Source: Candidatus Margulisiibacteriota bacterium (GTDB lineage Bacteria > Margulisbacteria > WOR-1 > O2-12-FULL-45-9). From it: DNA of 6,848 nucleotides. A program made the translations under genes and the position numbers. The DNA is taken from contig JAHIUL010000051.1 of the NCBI GenBank assembly GCA_018817195.1, positions 1 to 6,848 of the forward strand. The letters are read 5' to 3'. Of this stretch, positions 1 through 5,300 are shown piece after piece; within the stretch, counting starts at the first letter, position 1; each line of letters starts with the position of its first letter. The notes under the pieces were generated by a model. That model saw only the letters and a list, made by a program, of their open reading frames with translations. It did no database searches and was not told where the DNA came from.

Positions 1-2158
1 CACCGTTTGACTGACCCCAAATACCAGCGGTATTCCCTGATGCACTCATTCCATAGTTTCCATATCCAATGGATGCATATCCACTACTGTCGCTGTCTTT
101 AAAATATCCACCCCTTGTCGCACCCTCAGCAGATATGCCAACTTCCCCACTAACCCAAATTGCATAGGCTGCACTTGTGCTTTGGATACCTGGGGGGCCA
201 AGCTTTACAAATTGTGTGGAATCTAAACCATCCAAGGTTGCGGCATCAAGGTTGCCTGATGTTGCTACCTCAATAGTTTGACCCGTTTGAGTCACTGCAA
301 TATTTGTTCCTGCTTTAATATCAACATCACCCGTTAAGTCAGAGGCCCCTTGCGAAGAAACACTGGTTACTAAACCAGTTAAGTTTGACCCATCGCCATA
401 AAAAGAACTCTCAGACGACACATATCCAGTTGCTTTAATATCTCCTGCAACATGCAAGGTTGCTTCTGGCGTGATAATCCCTATACCAACATCACCTTCA
501 ACTATTAATCCGTCGCTAGTAGGAACAGTAGATAGATAGTCAGTTCCAATGGATAAATTCTCGGCAAAAACATTACTTCCAGAAACTCGGAAAACAGGAT
601 TATAACTTCCCGATTGAACCGTAAGAATAAATGATCCAGTAGCAATTCCATCGCTTTGGACAAACAGACCATGCCCTTGATTGCTTTGGTCATTGAAAAC
701 GTGAGCAGCATAAGTAGCGGTTTGATTGAGATATACATCGAGAGGATTATCCGGGTTGGTCTTTCCAATGCCAACATAGTTATTTGCGCCATCCACATAA
801 AGGGTATCCGTATCCACAATAAGATTGTTCCCTGACGAAATTTCTAACGTTCCAGTCATGGTATCACCAGCTACCAAGACAAAGGCAGTTGAATCAAGAC
901 TATCGAGGGTGTCTGCGTCTAAGTTACCCGATGTTGCCACTTCAATAGTCTGGCCGGTCTGGGTAACTGAAACATTAGTACCTGCTTTTAAATCCACATC
1001 TCCTGTTAGACCAGAAGCCCCTTGGGAAGAAACACTTGTTACATACTCCCCTGTGATTATCGCAGTTGTTTGAATTGTTCCATCAGGAAATTTTACACCG
1101 CCACTAGTAGTTTCAAGTGTTCCAACAACTGAAAGCCCACCAGAAACCTTCACTGGACTAGCGCCCTCAATAGTCCCAGTGATTTTTACATTGCCAGCAA
1201 ACATGCCGGCATACCCATCTGGACTACTAGTTATCCCATAAACGCCATAAGTTTCTCCGGTTGCTGCAGTAGCTTGGCCATAGGTTCCACATGCTTTGCC
1301 CTGTCCATAAAGCCCATAGCTGGTTTCTCCAGTAGCCAGCCCCCAAACGCCTCGACCACTATTTAAATCTGAAACACCCTTTACTCCATATTTACCAGCA
1401 GCATAGATTCCATATCCGTCAGAACTGTTACTCACAAAATAGCCACCATAATTCTCTCCGCTGCCGCTGGTTGCCTCGCCATAAACAGCGCGGCCGGAAC
1501 TGCTATCAGCTTTAAAATACCCACCGTACGTCGTACCGGTCTCGGCAGTAGATTCCGCATAAACCGCTCTACCAGAAGTATGGCCAACACCCACACGAAC
1601 CGCATACTGTTCATTTGTCACTTGAACGGAGGAAGGCGCAAGCTCAACATAACTGCCAGAATCAGCTGCAGGCGCGTAATAACTGGGAGGCTGTCCACCC
1701 AAATTTTCTGAATCATAAGCATAAAAAGCATAACCAACAGAAACCAGTTTTTGTCTGGGCGTCATCCAACCATCACTATCAACATTTATTGATAACCAAC
1801 GAGCCTCACCTGTAAAAACTGATGTTGGAATTGAGGCTGAGGTACCCAAAACAACATTAAAGAAGCCGCTTTCAGTTGTTACTGTTTGAATCCCATACCA
1901 TATGGCAGAACCAGCGGTTTCATCATCATAAATACGAAATGCAATTGAATAAGCACCATCTGCAATTGGCACATTATTTTCATCAGTCAACTTACCCTGA
2001 TAATTAATCTGTTGGGGAATAGCAGAATAAGCAAGCGAGGCAAACAAAAACAAAAAGCCCGCAAAAATAAAAAAGGCAAAGAAAATTTTTATCTTTCTTT
2101 GCCTTTCCTCTTTGAAACCGTAAAAAATCTCTCCCAAGATTTTCTTAACTTTGTGCAT
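1..2158 (-). CDS. Secreted modular repeat-rich surface/fibre-like protein (partial, C-terminus off the left edge)
   Basis: An uninterrupted frame runs from ATG at 2158-2156 off the left edge (719 codons). The start is fixed by AGGAGG six bases upstream and by the signal peptide that follows. Residues 1-24 are long and basic, 25-46 form a Phe-rich hydrophobic core, and cleavage is likely near 'LAYSA'. Residues 50-148 form a head domain (NYQGKLTD, FRIYDD, MTPRQKLVSVGYA) that I recognise from secreted proteins of uncultured bacteria; its function is unknown. Residues 196-314 are Gly/Tyr-rich repeats (YGGYF). Fibre-type motifs follow: FPDGTIQTTA (357-366), GDTMTGTLEI (431-440), VGIGKTNP (462-469), VGIGIITPEATLHV (557-570) and FYGDGSNLTGL (586-596). 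A 55-residue module occurs at 373-427 and again at 597-651, and a third YGGYF-like block begins near 683. Only one Cys (290) is visible. Likely an exported structural or adhesive fibre. The anchor, and any C-terminal sorting or chaperone domain, would lie outside the window. Secretion is well supported; the exact role is not. Confidence 0.85.
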   Translation of the reverse strand, partial: MHKVKKILGEIFYGFKEERQRKIKIFFAFFIFAGFLFLFASLAYSAIPQQINYQGKLTDENNVPIADGAYSIAFRIYDDETAGSAIWYGIQTVTTESGFFNVVLGTSASIPTSVFTGEARWLSINVDSDGWMTPRQKLVSVGYAFYAYDSENLGGQPPSYYAPAADSGSYVELAPSSVQVTNEQYAVRVGVGHTSGRAVYAESTAETGTTYGGYFKADSSSGRAVYGEATSGSGENYGGYFVSNSSDGYGIYAAGKYGVKGVSDLNSGRGVWGLATGETSYGLYGQGKACGTYGQATAATGETYGVYGITSSPDGYAGMFAGNVKITGTIEGASPVKVSGGLSVVGTLETTSGGVKFPDGTIQTTAIITGEYVTSVSSQGASGLTGDVDLKAGTNVSVTQTGQTIEVATSGNLDADTLDSLDSTAFVLVAGDTMTGTLEISSGNNLIVDTDTLYVDGANNYVGIGKTNPDNPLDVYLNQTATYAAHVFNDQSNQGHGLFVQSDGIATGSFILTVQSGSYNPVFRVSGSNVFAENLSIGTDYLSTVPTSDGLIVEGDVGIGIITPEATLHVAGDIKATGYVSSESSFYGDGSNLTGLVTSVSSQGASDLTGDVDIKAGTNIAVTQTGQTIEVATSGNLDAATLDGLDSTQFVKLGPPGIQSTSAAYAIWVSGEVGISAEGATRGGYFKDSDSSGYASIGYGNYGMSASGNTAGIWGQSNG
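206..370 (-). repeat. 55-codon module, copy 2 (C-terminal-side copy)
   Basis: This stretch encodes residues 597-651 of the fibre-like protein, from VTSVSSQGAS to LDGLDSTQFV. It matches residues 373-427 at 48 of 55 positions by hand alignment, with no gaps. It contains LTGDVD, KAGTN, TQTGQTIEVATSGNLDA and the closing LDGLDSTQFV. The copy lies 672 bp (224 codons) from the other one, so the frame is kept. It follows FYGDGSNLTGL, a motif that commonly sits before such modules. Confidence 0.9.
878..1042 (-). repeat. 55-codon module, copy 1 (N-terminal-side copy)
   Basis: This stretch encodes residues 373-427, from VTSVSSQGAS to LDSLDSTAFV. It differs from the copy at 206-370 at only seven residues (G/D, L/I, V/I, S/A, D/A, S/G, A/Q). 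The DNA has diverged more than the protein, mostly at third codon positions, which suggests an old duplication kept under selection rather than a fresh one. It is preceded by FPDGTIQTTA instead of the GDGSNLTGL of the other copy. Confidence 0.9.
1418..1573 (-). repeat. Two tandem 78-bp units coding YGGYF repeats
   Basis: Two adjacent 26-codon units encode residues 196-221 and 222-247. Both begin GRAVY, have a Gly/Ser/Thr-rich middle, then YGGYF and a Ser-rich end. Shorter, more diverged relatives follow at residues 248-314 (GYGIYAAG, GRGVWGLATG, YGLYGQG, TYGQAT, YGVYG). A further relative lies near the left edge (residues 683-719: GGYFKDSDSSGY, NYGMSASG, GIWGQSNG). The regular Gly/Tyr spacing suggests stacked beta-turns of a solenoid or fibre shaft; that is inference. 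Confidence 0.8.
2072..2106 (-). repeat. Perfect 13-bp inverted repeat inside the signal-peptide codons
   Basis: AAAGGCAAAGAAA (2072-2084) and TTTCTTTGCCTTT (2094-2106) are perfect reverse complements separated by nine bases. In the leftward mRNA the hairpin falls about 50-90 nt after the start codon, at the border between the basic and hydrophobic parts of the signal peptide. It is followed directly by a T-rich run (TTTATTTTT), which gives it an intrinsic-terminator or attenuator shape. The stem has only four G-C pairs, so it may be weak. It may also be a by-product of Lys/Arg codons facing Phe codons. Confidence 0.55.
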
Positions 2159-2164
2159 TACTTT

Positions 2165-2170
2165 CCTCCT
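2165..2170 (-). promoter_or_regulatory. Ribosome binding site of the fibre-like gene
   Basis: A full AGGAGG lies six bases before the ATG at 2158-2156 on the minus strand. It decides the start of the leftward gene. It contrasts with the rightward neighbour, which has no Shine-Dalgarno sequence. Confidence 0.9.
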
Positions 2171-2215
2171 GGCAAATTAAGTGCTTGCGCTGGAACAATA
2201 AATTTATTTTCATGT

Positions 2216-2243
2216 ATTATATAACAAATACCAATAATAACAA
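2216..2243 (-). promoter_or_regulatory. Likely sigma-70-type promoter of the fibre-like gene
   Basis: On the minus strand, TTGTTA (2243-2238, four of six matches to TTGACA) is followed after 16 bases by a perfect TATAAT (2221-2216). Transcription would start near 2209, giving a leader of about 50 nt that carries the AGGAGG site. A 12-bp perfect palindrome, AATAAATTTATT (2197-2208), lies just past the predicted start. A second TATAAT at 2265-2260 has no good -35 partner. Confidence 0.6.
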
Positions 2244-2270
2244 CTGTTTTTCATTTTACATTATATACAA

Positions 2271-2286
2271 AATCTTTGACAAGATT
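2271..2286. promoter_or_regulatory. Operator-like palindrome over the -35 box
   Basis: AATCTT (2271-2276) and AAGATT (2281-2286) form a perfect inverted repeat around the four bases TGAC. The TTGACA -35 box of the rightward gene lies inside it. A dimeric regulator bound here would block that promoter and could also affect the leftward promoter about 30 bp away. Six-base arms are common by chance in AT-rich DNA, so this is only a candidate. Confidence 0.3.
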
Positions 2287-2304
2287 AATAACCTCTGATA
2301 ATAT
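2276..2304 (+). promoter_or_regulatory. Sigma-70-type promoter giving a leaderless or near-leaderless mRNA
   Basis: A perfect TTGACA (2276-2281) is followed by TAATAT at 2299-2304 (17-base spacer) or by the overlapping GATAAT at 2297-2302 (15-base spacer). Either -10 places transcription start at about 2309-2312, zero to four bases before the ATG at 2313. No Shine-Dalgarno sequence lies before that ATG, which fits a leaderless message. Confidence 0.6.
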
Positions 2305-2312
2305 GCCGAGCA

Positions 2313-5300
2313 ATGGACAAACGGGTTTTACTTTTTTTCTGCGCAATTGCCGCCATTGCCCTGCCGGCGCTGGCACAAAGCTATCCAGAAGTTGATATAA
2401 GCGGCTATAAAAAATGGGAGTATCGCGACGCTAAGGTAACTCCCTCACGCAACTACTTTCAAGGCTTAACTTACCTTGGCGGCTTTTCGCCAACAGCCAC
2501 AGGCAGCCCCTGGCAAGAAAGGCTTAAACTAAACATTGTAACCAAACTCTCAGACAAACTAACGATCACGTATGACGTTACACAAACCCCAGAAGCACCT
2601 GACAGTTTTTCAACCCGCGTTAATTACGATGATAAACACGAATTAGTTTTTGGCGAGTTCATGGCAACTTTTTCTGGTAACGAATTTGCCTCCGCTACAA
2701 AACGGTTAAACGGTATGATGATCTTAAGTAAAGACGAAAGCTACAGTTTAACCCTGGTGCCGTCAGCTAAATTAAACAGCTATGTCCAGGGCATCACCGA
2801 ACAAAAGGGCACCAATGGCAAGGGCCCATACAGCCTGGGCCACGGTTCAATTATCGAGGGTTCAGAGCGCATTGAATTAAATAATGTCCAGTTGACCAGG
2901 GGCACAGATTACGTAATTGACTATATTGAAGGGAAGATAACTTTTACCACCATCCTGCAAAGCACGGACACATTTTCTTACAGTTACGCTTACACAAATA
3001 TAACTGATTTGTTCTTTCCAGCCCTATCAAGAAAAGATTTCTTTGGTTTTCAAGGCACAGTCAACCTCGACCCTTCCACCTGGGGCAAAAGCCTGCCCAG
3101 GCCCAAAAGGACCATTAAGACAATTTTGCAAAGCTTCCCCACGGCCTCGGCTAAAGATGACGTCAGGTCGCTTGAGGATTCCGGCAATTACCAGCTGGAC
3201 AATCATCCGATAATTAAAACATCTGAACTGGTTGAGTACAAAGGCGCAACATTGATCAGGAGTAAAGATTATACAATTGATCCTGAAACCGGCCAAATAA
3301 CGCTGCTGCTTAACACCCTGCCGACCGCGCAGGATCCGATCAGCGTAACTTACCGTTTTGTCGAGACAAAACCAACAACCGAATATCTGCCGGGCGAAGG
3401 CAGCCGCGGCCCTTATATATTATCAAACAAAAATTTACTCCCAAACAGTGAAGAGATAACTATTGATAAACGTCTGGTCAGGCCGGAGTATGACTACCTG
3501 ATTGATTATGAAGAAGGCCGTATTATTTTTAACTTTGAAGTTTCAAACACTTCATCAATCAAAGTAAATTACCGCTATACCGTCTGGGAAAAAGCAGCGC
3601 TGATTGCCCCGCCGGAACACCCTCAGGAACTGACGCTTGGCGCCATTTACCTGAAAGAATCAGCTAGAACAGGCTCGGGCGTTGCAGCTGACACATACAC
3701 TGAGCCTGATCCGATCAGCGGTTCAGACATTATCGCCAATAACAATACCATTTACCTGTCGCGCTATCCCCTGGTACCGTCCAGGGAAGGCGGGATTCTT
3801 ATTTTAACTTTGGACGGCAGGACACTGGTTGAAGGCATCGACTATGTTATACCTACAGTTGAAGTTGACCCAATAACAGGTTATGCCAAAGTAATCCCTG
3901 ATACAAAACTGGCTTTCCTTAACGACAAAATGGACTTAACTGACGGTTGGCAAACAGGCACAATTAAAATGCTGACACCCGTTTCCCCAAGTTCAAAAAT
4001 CATTGCGACCTACAGTTACAAAAAAAGCATTGTCGGCCGCTTTGCCGGCACAGGCAATGGCGGACGCGGTCCTTATTATATCAGCAGCTATCGCGATATT
4101 GTCCCGGGCACAGAACAAATAGATGTCTGGAAAATAGGTTCGAGCGATTTCACGACTTACACACGCAACAGTTCATTTGAGCCGGATGCCGGCGACACAG
4201 GCTATTCAATTAACTATTATAAAGAAAATCCTTACATCACATTTAATAAAGAATTGGACCCAGGCCAAAACTTTTCAGTTTATTTTCAATATGTGCCCCC
4301 AGTTGCCCCAACCGGCAATAATCTCACCCAGAGCCTGGTCGGTTTTAACGCTGACTACAAATTTGGCCGGCTCCTGGAATTTAGCGGCGACCTGGCTTAC
4401 AGCGAGGTTGACCAGGTTGTCCTCAGCGTCAAGACAATTGAGGCAGCGGTTTTTATTCCGCCGACAAACCAGGTTTCCGTTACAAAACATAATACCCCGG
4501 CTATAGTTGAAAACACAGAAAAAGTTTATGTAAACGGCTACCTGAGGAACAAGGATATAGATTACACCATTGATTATAATTCCGGCATAATTCTTTTTTA
4601 TTATATTACCCTGGCAACGGCAGATGCTGTAACTGTTGAATATGAATATCCAGATCCAGGAGGAATTGCAAAATTTGGCACAAAAAGCGACTCCGCCTTC
4701 AGATACGGGATTAAAACAAATCTTGAGCCCCTATCTGTTTCCTACAATGAAAAAGCGATTGGTTTTGATTTTAGTCCCCTGGGCGGCACGCCTATTGGGG
4801 TCGGTTCAAGGTACAAGAATTTTGCTTTAAGTTATGCCCCTGGCTATCACGGCTTAAGTACTGCGGTAAGCTACCGTGAAAACCAGGATCCACAATCCGG
4901 CAGCCAAAATCATTTTAACCGCAGATACGAGCGTGATTACTCCTTAAGCCTTAACCCGTTTAACCTGGCCCAAATGGGCGCCAGCTACAAGAATGTTGAA
5001 ACAAAGGGCGACGGGCTAACTCCAACCAGCAGCTTAAGCGCTAATGCCAAACAGGATGATTACGCAGCCAATATCACCTTGCCCGGCTTCAGGTTTGGCC
5101 CCCTGTCCTACAGCCAAACTTACGACGGCAAACTTTCTGACTCGCAAGACCTGGTCCAGCAATCTTTTTCCCGGTCAAAGTATTTTCATTTAAAACACGG
5201 CCTGGGCTTGACTAACAGAATCACAGCCGGCCTTGATTATCAATTTTCAGAACCATACACACTAACAAATTATCAATCTAGCCAGGAAACAAGAAGCAGC

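Noticed and set aside
505..819. Minus-strand open frame of 104 codons in another frame
   Set aside because: Shadow of the fibre gene; the real frame through this stretch encodes GDTMTGTLEI and VGIGKTNP.
825..1073. Plus-strand open frame of 82 codons
   Set aside because: It lies wholly inside the leftward fibre gene, opposite the repeated module, with no ribosome site and no recognisable domain. The minus-strand frame is continuous and rich in family motifs.
1..2158. Prophage tail-fibre gene
   Set aside because: A Sec signal peptide and the NYQGKLTD head domain argue for a secreted cellular protein, and no phage genes are in the window. The left flank could still change this view.
2197..2208. 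Perfect 12-bp palindrome AATAAATTTATT
   Set aside because: It contains only A and T in an AT-rich gap, so it is expected by chance; noted under the promoter but not called an operator.
2012..2224. Plus-strand 70-codon frame crossing the start of the fibre gene
   Set aside because: Lys-rich low-complexity translation of the reverse of the signal-peptide codons. It overlaps the leftward ribosome site and promoter and has no start signals of its own.
2260..2265. Second TATAAT on the minus strand as the main fibre-gene promoter
   Set aside because: No acceptable -35 at 16-18 bases; the site at 2216-2243 fits better.
2216..2312. Fur box that would link the intergenic region to iron and feoB
   Set aside because: Only isolated GATAAT-like hexamers are present; no paired arrangement resembling a Fur site was seen.
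3027..3296. Minus-strand 89-codon frame inside the barrel gene
   Set aside because: No ribosome site or domain, and it is antisense to a well-supported repeat region.
4177..4506. Overlapping plus- and minus-strand frames of 71-109 codons inside the barrel gene
   Set aside because: Alternative-frame shadows with no signal peptide, motif or ribosome site; the main frame here carries R5 and the VGFNADYKFG link.
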